Positions 1 through 10,000 of a DNA stretch of 30,563 nt are shown piece after piece; position 1 is the stretch's first letter, and the number at the start of each line of letters is the position of its first letter. Origin of the DNA: Bodo saltans (taxonomy: Eukaryota; Euglenozoa; Kinetoplastea; Eubodonida; Bodonidae). The stretch is taken from the NCBI GenBank assembly GCA_001460835.1, contig CYKH01000197.1, positions 1 to 30,563 of the forward strand. Reading direction: 5' to 3'. The notes beneath the pieces were generated by a model, which saw only the letters and a program-made list of their open reading frames with translations, had not been told where the DNA came from and searched no databases. Both the position numbers and the translations under genes were made by a program.

Positions 1-214
1 GAACCTGTCTGACGGTAACGTTCGCCAAACGGCTTTGCACGACACCAAAACGAAACTGTCTGACGGTAATGCTCGCCAAACGGCTTTGCACGACACCAAA
101 ACGAACCAATCTGACGGTAACGTTCGCCAAACGGCTTTGCACGACACCAAAACGAACCTGTCTGACGGTAACGTTCGCCAAACGGCTTTGCACGACACCA
201 AAACGAAACTGTCT
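1..214. repeat. 51-bp tandem repeat array, four full units plus a partial one
   Basis: The word gacggtaa recurs at 11, 62, 113 and 164, giving an exact 51-bp period. The array breaks off near 215 and probably continues left of the window. Copies are nearly identical; the 62-112 copy carries most differences. Since 51 is a multiple of 3, two + frames stay open through it. One gives 17-residue units (LSDGNVRQTALHDTKTN-like) and ends at 340; the other ends at 332. It is either the 3' end of a repeat-protein gene cut by the window edge or a non-coding minisatellite. Nothing in the sequence decides between them. Confidence 0.9.
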
Positions 215-340
215 GCCACCTGTGGTGGAGCAACGCATCGGGCACGTGCCTATTGCTTTAGGAGTGTGTTATCCCGTTGCTGTCGCTGTTCCGCCTCCCA
301 CTTCAATTATGTGCCATTGGTGCTGGCGTTAGTCATTTAG
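2..340 (+). CDS. Possible 3' end of a repeat protein (doubtful)
   Basis: The frame is open from the left edge to the TAG at 338-340. It encodes four 17-residue repeats and then about 44 non-repetitive residues (SATCGGATHRARAYCF...) that I do not recognise. An overlapping frame (open to 332) is equally free of stops, so openness is weak evidence. The tail has no domain or membrane signature that would favour coding. It could equally be a spacer minisatellite upstream of the NBS1-like gene. Confidence 0.2.
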   Translation, partial: NLSDGNVRQTALHDTKTKLSDGNARQTALHDTKTNQSDGNVRQTALHDTKTNLSDGNVRQTALHDTKTKLSATCGGATHRARAYCFRSVLSRCCRCSASHFNYVPLVLALVI

Positions 341-365
341 TCTCAAATATCTGTCTGTACGCAAC

Positions 366-396
366 TTTTTTTTTTGTTGAACTTTTTGATTGACAG
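366..396 (+). promoter_or_regulatory. Probable SL trans-splice acceptor for the NBS1-like gene
   Basis: A T-run at 366-375 and a second T-rich stretch are followed by the first AG at 395-396, about 59 bases before the ATG at 455. This is the usual kinetoplastid arrangement of polypyrimidine tract, AG and short 5' UTR. Inferred from sequence pattern only. Confidence 0.5.
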
Positions 397-454
397 TGAG
401 TGATTGCAAAGACTGATTTTGGACGTCTCTAGTCGATCGACAAAAAAGATAGTG

Positions 455-2488
455 ATGTGGATTTTGGATTTTCAGGTTCGAGGCATCTCCACTCGGTATT
501 TCTTGACTGCTGGATCTTACTCAGTTGGGCGAAAAGATGGTTGCAGCATTCAACTTTCAGGTTTGTCTAATGATGCGAGTATTTCTCGTCTTCATGCGAC
601 GTTGCATGTCATGGCGATACAAGCAAGGGCATTGCCAATGCTTGATCACGTTCCTGAATGCTTTGTTTGTGACCACTCACGTCATGGAACGTTCGTGAAC
701 AACGATAGAATTGCCTCGCACGAAGTGCAGAGGGCTATTGGTGTGGGAGACATTCTACGGTTGGGTCTTGACGTTACAGTGTCATTGCAATATGCACCAT
801 TTATCATAGCAGCATCTCCACGACTTTCGTCTTTTGAGTTCCGTGAGGTTCATTCTCTAGCCTCTAGGCTGGGAGCTACGTTATGCCAGCCACTTTCGCA
901 AGCGGAGTGGCACAGCAAGGGAACTTCTCCCACAGCATTTTTCTACGTTTGCAACAGTATTCATGACGATGATGATGCGCTCATGTTTGGACTCTTGTTT
1001 CGGTTCACACTTGTGACGCCCGAGTACTTGAGTGCCCTCGCCGATTTGTTGCGTGGGACACCACATTTACAAATGGCTCGCTGGCCGCAGCCGCGAAGTG
1101 TGCCAGCTTCCACGTGCCGCTCCCTGTCAGATCGCCAGTATTTTAGACCAGCACCCACATTTTATGATGGTGGTGAATTTGCAAGTGGGGTCGCCCCCCA
1201 AGATCCGACTTTCATGTTTCGTTCACTTAAGTTCATCTGCCTCGACGAGTCAATGTATCGGAAGTATCATCTTGTTATCACTGCGGGTGGGGGGATCGCT
1301 ATTCAGGGGCGCTTTCAGGAATATCGACTCCACGATGCATCCAACAGTCTCCCACTTGACGCGATTGTCCAAGAAAAGTCAAACGCTCACGGGTTTGGGA
1401 CATACCTGCTCGTTAGCGGTGAACAGTTTCGTGCTCTTGCCGATGTCCTTGAGGCTCATCGACAACACGATCGCGAGTTACTGCGTCGAGAGTTGACTCA
1501 ACCAACTATTTCCCCTGGCGCCACTGATCACCTCCTCTCGTACTACTTTTGTCTGTGGGAGCAGGGGATGCGTGTTGTAGACGAAGAAAACATACATGCT
1601 GCACTGTACGCAAATGATTGCGCCAAAGAGTTTGGAGCCAACGCTCCAGGGATACTGTGCAAATCTGCAATGGATGAATTGCCAGAAGCTGAAGCTAACG
1701 ATAGCAACGCCACTGACGACGGTATCCTTCCATATCGTCCAAGCAACATCCACCGCAATACTTCGTCACCAATTCGGGTTTGTGGCGCCCAGCAACTTTC
1801 AAACCACCGACCTTCAATCCCCATCCCTGCAGCGGCACACACTCCGCGATCTCTCGAAACCGCACCAGTTGATTTGTACGCGAACTGGAAGGAAGCGGCG
1901 CAACTTCAGCGTCGCGTGTCGCCAACACGGAGAGGTCCGTTGCCGCCATCCAATATCACACAGCTTCGAGCTTCAAGTACTTCTTCCCCTTCACGTCTGC
2001 AGCAACTCACCAAAGCCGCATCGACAGCGACCGTTTCTCAAGCTCGCGCAACCAGTCCAACTCGGCGAGGAAGTGCATTGTTCAAAGCGCCGGTTTCCTT
2101 CTTGGTTGCTGGTGCACAGAATGATCGGCATCTACTTGACTTGTGCACTACCTTCGAACATGGCACACTGGCAAGAATTGCAACAGACACTGAATCAGCG
2201 TGTGGTGCCATCTTGAAGTCAGGGTATGTTGATGGTCCTTGCTTGGCTGTAATTAAAGACGCAATGTCAACATTTGAGGCTTTCTTGAATGCTCTCAGTG
2301 CTGCGGAAAAAGTGTTGCCATCGGCACTGTCGACAACGACCAGACGAGCAGTGTTTCGATTGCGTGAGAAAATCGAAACTATTCAGAGAGCGATTAGGGC
2401 GACACACCGCGCTGTTGGCATCGTGGGTAGAACGATGCCTTCGCCTCGACGATACTCGAGTCCCCCTCGACCCACAAATACTGCCTGA
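455..2488 (+). CDS. NBS1: Nibrin/NBS1-like FHA-BRCT protein (MRN complex)
   Basis: 677 aa from the ATG at 455. The frame is open further upstream, but only from a TTG; starting at MWILDF also matches nibrins, which begin MW. Residues 18-108 form an FHA domain: YSVGRKD (R26), SRLHA (S44, H47) and HSRHGTFVNN (G78, T79, N82), the phosphothreonine-binding face. Residues about 113-212 resemble BRCT1, with TLVTPEYLSALADLL as in the nibrin VKPEYF helix. Residues about 255-370 resemble BRCT2, with LKFICL and an ITAGGG segment like nibrin's FGGGEA. The rest is Ser/Pro/Arg-rich with repeated SPTRRG-type SP sites and an alpha-helical end; I see no clear Mre11- or ATM-binding motif. Known role of the family: recruiting Mre11-Rad50 to DNA double-strand breaks and activating ATM in the nucleus. 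FHA is certain; nibrin identity is likely from domain order. Confidence 0.75.
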   Translation: MWILDFQVRGISTRYFLTAGSYSVGRKDGCSIQLSGLSNDASISRLHATLHVMAIQARALPMLDHVPECFVCDHSRHGTFVNNDRIASHEVQRAIGVGDILRLGLDVTVSLQYAPFIIAASPRLSSFEFREVHSLASRLGATLCQPLSQAEWHSKGTSPTAFFYVCNSIHDDDDALMFGLLFRFTLVTPEYLSALADLLRGTPHLQMARWPQPRSVPASTCRSLSDRQYFRPAPTFYDGGEFASGVAPQDPTFMFRSLKFICLDESMYRKYHLVITAGGGIAIQGRFQEYRLHDASNSLPLDAIVQEKSNAHGFGTYLLVSGEQFRALADVLEAHRQHDRELLRRELTQPTISPGATDHLLSYYFCLWEQGMRVVDEENIHAALYANDCAKEFGANAPGILCKSAMDELPEAEANDSNATDDGILPYRPSNIHRNTSSPIRVCGAQQLSNHRPSIPIPAAAHTPRSLETAPVDLYANWKEAAQLQRRVSPTRRGPLPPSNITQLRASSTSSPSRLQQLTKAASTATVSQARATSPTRRGSALFKAPVSFLVAGAQNDRHLLDLCTTFEHGTLARIATDTESACGAILKSGYVDGPCLAVIKDAMSTFEAFLNALSAAEKVLPSALSTTTRRAVFRLREKIETIQRAIRATHRAVGIVGRTMPSPRRYSSPPRPTNTA

Positions 2489-2557
2489 AGAACGAAAAAG
2501 GGTTTTGTCAATCGTACGCAGAATTTCACTTTCCATTTGAACGATGATCACATGAAC

Positions 2558-2575
2558 TTCGCTTTCTCTTCTTAG
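2558..2575 (+). promoter_or_regulatory. Probable SL trans-splice acceptor for TRM5
   Basis: Pyrimidine-rich gctttctcttcttag ends in AG at 2574-2575, 78 bases upstream of the Trm5 ATG. The spacer from the previous stop is only 164 bp, as expected in a polycistronic unit. Confidence 0.6.
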
Positions 2576-2652
2576 TATTCTAAATCTTTTTGAATTGTCC
2601 CAAATAGAACACCGTGCTTGAATTGCCAAGAAGTAGAGCATCGTAACTGCAA

Positions 2653-3873
2653 ATGGAATACAGGGATGCAGTCAAAGAAGATATCCAAGTGTGCTCGCTT
2701 GTTGTTCAACCGCGCGAAAAACAACCGCGTAAGGACTTCCGTAACGCACCTAAACACTACTGCCATCGAGGAGTGCGCAACGTCGTTGACAACGCGGAGC
2801 GTTCAGGAAAATGTATTTTATTGGACCCTACAATTGCATCTCCAACATGCAGCAGTGTGAAAGATCTTCCAGACTCAGTCAAGGCTGCTTTGATTGGGCT
2901 TGACGTTTCGCAATGTGCAGTAGTTTCCAACTACACAATCCACTTAACGTACGAGAATTTCACAATGCCCGAGCTCTTGAAGAAAGTCCTTCCACAAGGA
3001 CTCGTTGCACTTTCTGGATTCGAGCAGGTAGGTCATATTGCACATGTTAATTTGCACAGCGGTCATTTACCCTTCAAGCACATCATCGGCCAAGTGGTAC
3101 TTGATACAAACCGCACAGTCCTCACTGTGGTGAACAAGATTGATTCCATTTCAAGCGTTTTCCGTGAGTTCAAGATGGAGGTTATCGCTGGCGTTGACAA
3201 GTTGGATGCGGTGGTGAAACAGAATGGATTTGTCTTCCACGTACCGTACGACAAAGTGTACTGGAACTCAAGGCTAGGAGAAGAACATCATCGCTTAGTG
3301 AGCATGATGGCCCCAGGGGATGAACTATTTGATGTGATGGCTGGTATTGGACCCTTCGCAGTTCCTGCAGCAGCGGCTGGAGTGAAAGTCTTTGCTAACG
3401 ATCTGAACCCCGCGTCAGTTGCCGCGTTGAATCAGAATGCGACCGCAAACGGGGTCAAGTTGACATCATTTAACATGGATGGGCGCGAGTTTATTGACAA
3501 CGTTTTGCGAACGCAGCACCTCGAAGTGAGCACTTTGCCGTCGAACAGAAGACACATTTCTATGAACCTTCCAGCTTTGGCAGTGGCATTTCTCGACAGT
3601 TTTACCCGCCCTTCGTGGAGGTCCGGCCGCGTAATCGATCGACATCCTGTTGTGCATTGTTACACTTTCAGTGCCGACGAAGATGTTAAAAAAGATGCGG
3701 TTCGCCAGGTGGAAGCAGTTCTCGGTGTGTCCCTCGATGGCTTCCTTGAGCATGTTCAGGACGTGCGCGATGTTGCTCCAACGAAACAAATGGTGTGCGT
3801 GAGTTTTCGTCTTCCAGATGCAATCACAGAGGCGACAGTGAAGGCGCCTGTGAAGCGCCAACGTGAAGTGTGA
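2653..3873 (+). CDS. TRM5: tRNA (guanine-37 N1)-methyltransferase Trm5
   Basis: 406 aa, a full-length Trm5/TYW2-family enzyme. It transfers methyl from S-adenosylmethionine to N1 of G37 next to the tRNA anticodon, preventing +1 frameshifting. Seen in order: VGHIAHVNL (126-134) and the HLPFKHIIGQVVLD segment; KVYWNSRLGEEHHRLV (201-216); the Rossmann SAM site DVMAGIGPFAVPAA (227-240); the acidic FANDLNP (247-253); and the catalytic-loop MNLPALAVAFLDSF (304-317), where Trm5 has its NLP signature. The NLP form favours Trm5 over TYW2. The C-terminus ends in a basic KRQREV. The protein could act in the nucleus or the mitochondrion as well as the cytosol; no clear presequence is visible. The start is the first in-frame ATG after the splice acceptor. 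Confidence 0.93.
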   Translation: MEYRDAVKEDIQVCSLVVQPREKQPRKDFRNAPKHYCHRGVRNVVDNAERSGKCILLDPTIASPTCSSVKDLPDSVKAALIGLDVSQCAVVSNYTIHLTYENFTMPELLKKVLPQGLVALSGFEQVGHIAHVNLHSGHLPFKHIIGQVVLDTNRTVLTVVNKIDSISSVFREFKMEVIAGVDKLDAVVKQNGFVFHVPYDKVYWNSRLGEEHHRLVSMMAPGDELFDVMAGIGPFAVPAAAAGVKVFANDLNPASVAALNQNATANGVKLTSFNMDGREFIDNVLRTQHLEVSTLPSNRRHISMNLPALAVAFLDSFTRPSWRSGRVIDRHPVVHCYTFSADEDVKKDAVRQVEAVLGVSLDGFLEHVQDVRDVAPTKQMVCVSFRLPDAITEATVKAPVKRQREV

Positions 3874-3925
3874 GCTTGAATTGAATGATTAGGTCAGCAA
3901 TACACCAATGCATGTCTTCACATCA

Positions 3926-3961
3926 TTTCCACTGAATTTCTTCAGTTGTTTTCCATCGCAG
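3926..3961 (+). promoter_or_regulatory. Probable SL trans-splice acceptor(s) for the IP3R-like gene
   Basis: Two pyrimidine-rich stretches end in AG at 3943-3944 and 3960-3961 (ttgttttccatcgcag). They lie upstream of the A-tract and ATG at 4028. A TAG at 4002-4004 closes the channel frame upstream. Confidence 0.5.
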
Positions 3962-4028
3962 CGGTTGTAGAGTAGTGAAAACGACGAATAGAAACAGTTT
4001 ATAGACGCAGTGCACCCGAAAAAAAAAA

Positions 4029-7000
4029 TGCTACGGAAACAAGACGCTGCTGTTCTGCGAGGCGCGCCGCGGGTTTCTAGTTGGGACGAACTCTGCCCTC
4101 GCCCCCGTGGGCGTGCGGCCGAACACGAAGGATGAGCCGCTGCGCTTCGAACGCGCGGTGTTCATGATTGTGCCTGGCGACGGTGAGTGGACCGGCGCTG
4201 CTGCGCACGACGGGGAGGAGGTGAAGTTCGGGCAGGTTGTGCGGCTGATCCACACGATGCACCAGAAGCCTGTTGCGCAGCACGTGAACCTGCATGCGAT
4301 GGTGAACAAGGCGAACCAGCGCGTGACGCTGGACAAGGCAGGCGCGACTGCGACTGGTGGGAGCGCGACGCCGGACGTGTACGACCGCTGGCGGATCATG
4401 CCGCGGTACCGGCTGCGCGGCGAGGGTGAGCGTGTGTGCAGCACGGACCACGTTGTGTTCCAGTCCGTCTCCGGCGAAGTCGCGTTCCTGCACGTGTCGT
4501 CGACGCGTGACGCGACTGCGGATGGGTGCTTCGAGGTGAACTGTGGATCCGTGGCTGAGGGCTTCGAGGTGCGGCTGTACGACGCTGACGACTCCCGCGA
4601 CGTGCGCGCGCTGCGCGGTGGTCAGTGCGTGGCGCTGTTCCACAAGCAGGAGGGGCGCGGGCTGTCGGTGGAGCCGCGGAACGGCATGTGCCTGCTGGAC
4701 CCCGTGGACCATGTGGAGACGAGCGAGGAGGCGCCGTCGGTGCAGCAGGGCGCGACGCGTGCGCACAGCTACAAGTCGCTGTTCATCCTGGAGTACGCCG
4801 ATCCGCAGCGGGGCGGGATGATCGAGTGCGGGCGCCGCAGCATGTACCGCCTGAAAGCGCTGTGCAACGGCGAGTACCTGTGCGTGCGGCCAAGCGCGCC
4901 CGCCTCTGCCCCCGTCACCGCCGCACAGCAGCGGCCGCAGCATCTGGACCCGCAGGAGCAGGCGCTTGCGCTGTCTGATGGCGACGTGCGGATCGCGGAC
5001 GTGGTCGAGGCAGCGAAGAACGCGCTGTTCGACGTTGTGCTGAGCGCGAAGAGCGACGACCCCGGGACGTTGTTTGTGTTCCACCAGGGCGGCGACGACC
5101 AGAGCAGCACGCTGCGGGACGGGTGCCGCGTGTTCCTCGAGGCGCCGATGGTGGGGAGCGGCGGCCTGTGGGTTGTGGCTGGCGAGGCGATCGAGCCGCG
5201 CCACCTGCGGGAGCTGCTGGACGCGCCGACCGCGGAGCAGAAGCCGCTGAGCCTTGCGTGCCGCGAGGAGAAATCGATGCGCGACGGGCTGCAGGTGCAC
5301 CGCCTTCCTGGCGACGAGTACGAGGAGCTGAGCATCGTGCTGTCGCTGCTGCCGCCGCTGCAGGCGTACGCGGAGGCGATGACGAGCGGGGTGCTTGAGG
5401 GCAGCCTGGTGCAGCAGGTGCTGGAGAACGTGCGGCACCTGAAGCGGCTGTGCTTTGTGCAAGGGCGCGGCTCGACGATGCTGAGCGCTGGGAGCGAGGT
5501 GGACGGCGTGGCGAACGCGCTTGGCCAGCTGCTGCTGCTGCGCCAGGGCGTGCCGCAGCTGTGCGTCGACATCCTGCGCGCGACGCTGGAGTCTGTGCTG
5601 ATCGACTCGAGCCTGCTGAACTCGATGGAGGAGGTGCGCGCACCGACCACGCAGGAGGCGAGCGCGTTTGCGGAGTCGTCGTCCCCGCTACGGCGGCGCG
5701 ACTCGACGGTCGGTGCGGACGGCGCGCCGCTCGTGAAGTACGCGGACATCCTGGACCTGCTGAACTCGTGCTTTGCGCTGATCCTGGCGGTTGTGCGCGG
5801 GCAGCCGGGCCACGCGCGTGAGCTGAGCCTGCACCTGCAGTTCCTGGTGAGCTGCTGCCGCGTGCTGCCGAGCGCGGTCGAGTGCGTTGCGGAGTTCTAC
5901 CGGAACAACGTGCAGCTGGTGAAGACGCCCGGCGACACGAAGTCGCTGCACTTCTTCCTGGACATGCTGGCAGAGCGTGGGCGCGACACGTCGATTCTAG
6001 AAATCGTGACGCTGTTTGCGATGTGCGGGGACGAAGGCATCGCTGAGTCACAGCAGCTGATCGTGGAGCGCCTGCTGCGCCACAAGGAGATGTGCAAGGC
6101 GCTGATGCTGCCTGTGACGACGAGCGGGGACGTGCTGCAGGTGGGCGTGCCGGTGAGCTACGGTGGCCTGCCGCACGAGCGCGCGCTGCCGACGGCGGAC
6201 GAGAGCGTGGACGCGGTTGCGATGATCCCAATCACGCGCCTGAAGGACGTTGTTGGGTCTGCCTACGCTCAGCATGGGCGCAACCGGCCGCTGCCGTACT
6301 TCACGCAGCAGGTGCTGCTGCTGGCCGCTGTGTGCGCTGGGCGAAGCTCGTCGAGCACGCTGGCTGTGCAGCAGCTTATCCCGCCGGAGCTGATGCTGCC
6401 GCTGCTCGAGTGCGAGGGGATGGCGCCGGAGCTGCACGCCGCGTTTGTTCGGCTGTTCACGCTGTCGCTGGTTGAGGTGGCGGGCTCGCCTGACCTGTTC
6501 GAGCGGACGCGCAGCATCCGCCACGTGATCGACGAGCCGCAGCTGACGGAGTCGTACACGCTCGAGGAGGACGTGCCTGGGATCCTGGTGCGTGCGAAGC
6601 GGTTTGCACTGCGGTACCTGCAGCAGAACGGCGCAGCGGCGCGCGCCGACGTGCCCCACGTGCTTGAGCTGGACTCTGTGGCGATGCTGACGATGTCGCT
6701 GCTGAAGCGCGGGTCGTTTGCGCTGGAGGAGTACGCGCGGCTGGTGGCGGTGCTGACTGAGGTGCTGCGCAGCGGCGACCACGAGCTGCCGACGACGTCT
6801 GACGTGGAGCTCGTGCAGGCACTGCGGCACGTGCTTGGGATCCTTGGGCGGCTTGCGGACTTCCTGCTGACGCGTGACGTGTTCGACGTGGTGACAAGCT
6901 TTGTGCGCGGGATGCCGCTGCGGCACTTGAGCCAGTTCCACGACCTGTCGCCGACGTCGAAGATCGGAGACAGCTCGAAGAAGCGCGTGCAGGCGCGAGG

Positions 7001-10000
7001 CGCGGACGCGGTTGACGCGAAGCTGAACAGCCTCTTCAGCCTTGGCCAAGCGACTGGCGGCGCGGCTGAGTTCGACTGCCTTGCGGACCTGCTGCTGGTG
7101 CTGATGGTTGTGTCGCGCACTGCGAGCTGGGAGCTGCGTAGCGACGCGATCCGCCTGTTCTGCCGCTTGACGAACTACCCGGGCGAGCTGCTGCTGGCGG
7201 TGCAGCGCGTGCAGCTGCTGACGTCTGCTGCGAGCGCTGAGTTCTATGGGCGCGTGAAGCTGGTTGCGGCGGAGCTTGACGCGTTCTCGCGACTGCCGCT
7301 GTCGCCGTCGACGGTGGGCATGGGCGAGGCTGCGCTCGCGCGCATCGAGACGCTGCTGACGCAGCGTGACTGCGGCGCGATGATCGAGAAGATCGCGATG
7401 CTGCGGCACGCGGAGGTCCCCCAGATGCTGCTGCGCGTGCTGCACGGGATGCCGATGCCTCCGAAGGAGGACGTGCGGCTGTTCGTGTTCAACGTTGTTG
7501 GGCTGCTGCAGACGATGGGGCAGGAGCCGCTTGTGCTGGAGCTGCTGGCTGCTAGCGTGCCATCTTTCGTGCACCTGACAACGCACGACATGGACGTGCT
7601 GTCGCTGCTGCGCACGATCTACTGCGGGAAGCCGCTGATGGCGATGCAGGTGCCTGTGCGCGTTGTGCGTGAGGTCGTGGCGTGCCTGTCGCTGGAGCAC
7701 AGCGCTGCGCATGCGCTGCAGCTGCTGCGCGAGCTGATCGCGACGAAGGACCCTGGCGGGAAGTACATCTCGAAGAACCAGCGCGCGGTGTGGAAGGCGC
7801 TGGTGGCGGACGCCGGGTCTGCGAGGCTGCTGCGGCTGCGCGGGACGTGGACTGGGCGGCGCGGGACTGCGCGGCGTGACCAGCTGCTGCAGTCGGAGGA
7901 GTACTTCAACCACTCGGGGCCGCTGCGCCTGCACGTGTCGCTGATGGAGGTTCTGTTCCTGACGGCGAAGACGAACGAGCTTGTGAAGGCGGAGGAGATC
8001 CGCGACGAGCTGTTTGGGCCGAACAGCGTGGACGAGCTGATCGAGATTGTGACGAACCAGCGGCTGCCCGTGTTCTACCGGTTCCGGTTCGTGAACGTGC
8101 TGCAGGTGACGGTGGTGCAGGACGCCGCGTGCGTGTCGTCGCTGTTCTCGCACCGGGCGTTCCCTGATTTTGTGCGGCTGTGCTGCGTCGACGTGAACCG
8201 GTGCCTGCAGCTGCTGGACGGGAAGTGCGCGAACCCTGCTGACGCGGAGCTGATCGCGCGAGTGGAGCGGCAGGTGCTGCGGCGGGAGCCGCGGACGAGC
8301 TTCGAGGAGGCGATCGAGCAGCGGCGGACGAGCCTTGAGTTCTACCTGGAGCACGTTGTGCTGGGCATTGTGCCGTGCCTGAAGCACCTGGTGGGCCGCT
8401 TCGTGAAGGGGACGGCGCGCCTGAGCCAGACGGTTCGCCAGCACCTGGTTGGCGTTGTGAACGAGCTGGTGGACTGCATCTGCGACCTGCTGCGGCAGGT
8501 GTTCGTGCTGAACTCGTTCCACGACTACAAGTTCTTCCAGTCGCGGATCTCGCGGAAGAAGCCGCGCGACTTCCTGGTGCACGCGGCGAAGAACTCGTTC
8601 TGCGGGAGCGGGCGGTGGGCGGACGACATCGAGTCGCTGGCGGAGTCGATCCCGCTCGAGGACGCGGACGAGTCGGACGAGCACGACCGGCTGCACAGCT
8701 CTGCGGCGGACGAGAAGGCGCTGACATCGAAGTGGCTTGGGTTTGTGCGGAAGCACCTCGAGCTGGGGTGCCCGCTGGACCCCGAGCGGCTGTACGCGTC
8801 TGGCGCCGGGCTGATCCTGCGAAGCGGTGGGCGCGGGACGCAGTTTGTGCGGAAGCTGATCCTGAGCCTGTGCGACTTGCCGATGCTGGAGCAGGCGCGC
8901 GTGCTTGACCTGCTGCGGCAGGTGGTGGGCGTGCGCGACGGCGACGAGGCTGACGACTCTGTGCTCCTGCGGCTGGACGCGTGCGCCGTGGCGGTCGAGG
9001 GCGACGACGCCGAGAGCGGTGCGAACGCGCTGGGCGGCCTTGGCGTGCTCGGCGTGCTGACGCTGTCGAAGCCGATGGAGGACCGACAGGAGATCCTTGC
9101 GTCGTACTTCGCGGACCAGCCGCACATGCAGGTGCTGCCGGCGGTGACGCAGCTGATGTCGCGTGGCACCGGTGCTGCTCGCGCTGCAGCGCTGCGATGC
9201 GCGCTGGTGTTGCTGGAGGGCGGGCACCGGCGGATGCAGGAGTCGCTGTGCGCGTCCGTTTCGCAGCGGAGCGACGAGGACCTGTTCATCGTGATGAGGA
9301 GCCGGATGCAGCAGTGCCGCGATGCGCTGCGGTCGTATCGGTACGCGATGCGGCGCGGCGCGCGAGAGGAGGCTGTGATGGTGCTGGGTTCGCTGGAGAC
9401 TGTGGTGCGCGAGCTGCGGTACTTGCAGCTGCTGTGCGAGGGCCACTTCGAGGACCTGCAGCACTACCTGCGGCGGCAGCCGGACAACCATGTGTCTGTG
9501 AACGTGCTGGAGAGCCTGGTGGAGCTGCTGGAGGTGGCGGTGAGCGTGGTGGACGCGAACACGTATGCCCTGACGATGCAGCTCCTGGAGACGATCACCG
9601 AGACGATCCAGGGGCCGTGCAAGTCAAACCAGGACTTCTTTGTGACGGTGAACGCGGCTGAGTTCCTGACTGCGCTGATGGTGCTGCCGCTGAACCAGGC
9701 GACGCTGACGGAGACGGAGGTGCGTGCGATGCGCGCGCAGTCGCTGACGGTGCTGCTTGCGCTGATCGAGGGACGGATGGAGGTTCTGTTCCTTGGCGGG
9801 CTGATCTCGAAGCTTGACCTGCGGCAGATGGGGCGGGCGATGGAGCAGAGCGCGCGTGAGTACGAGGCGCGGTGGGGTGCGCTCGAGGAGCACCGCGGCG
9901 TGCTGGCGCGGAGCTTTGGGTTTGTGCGGCGGATCCTGTCGTACGTTGAGAAGATCTACAAGACGGACGAGCGCGACGAGACGCAGGACGAGCTGTGCGT

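Noticed and set aside
1-214. CRISPR array
   Set aside because: The 51-bp units are contiguous with no unique spacers, in a eukaryotic context.
404-454. Upstream extension of the NBS1-like frame
   Set aside because: It starts at TTG; the ATG at 455 gives the expected MW nibrin-like start.
6048-9491. 1147-codon open frame on the minus strand, plus other long antisense frames
   Set aside because: These are shadows of the extreme GC-ending codon use of the channel gene. The translations are Arg/Gln/His/Leu-rich low complexity with no domain.
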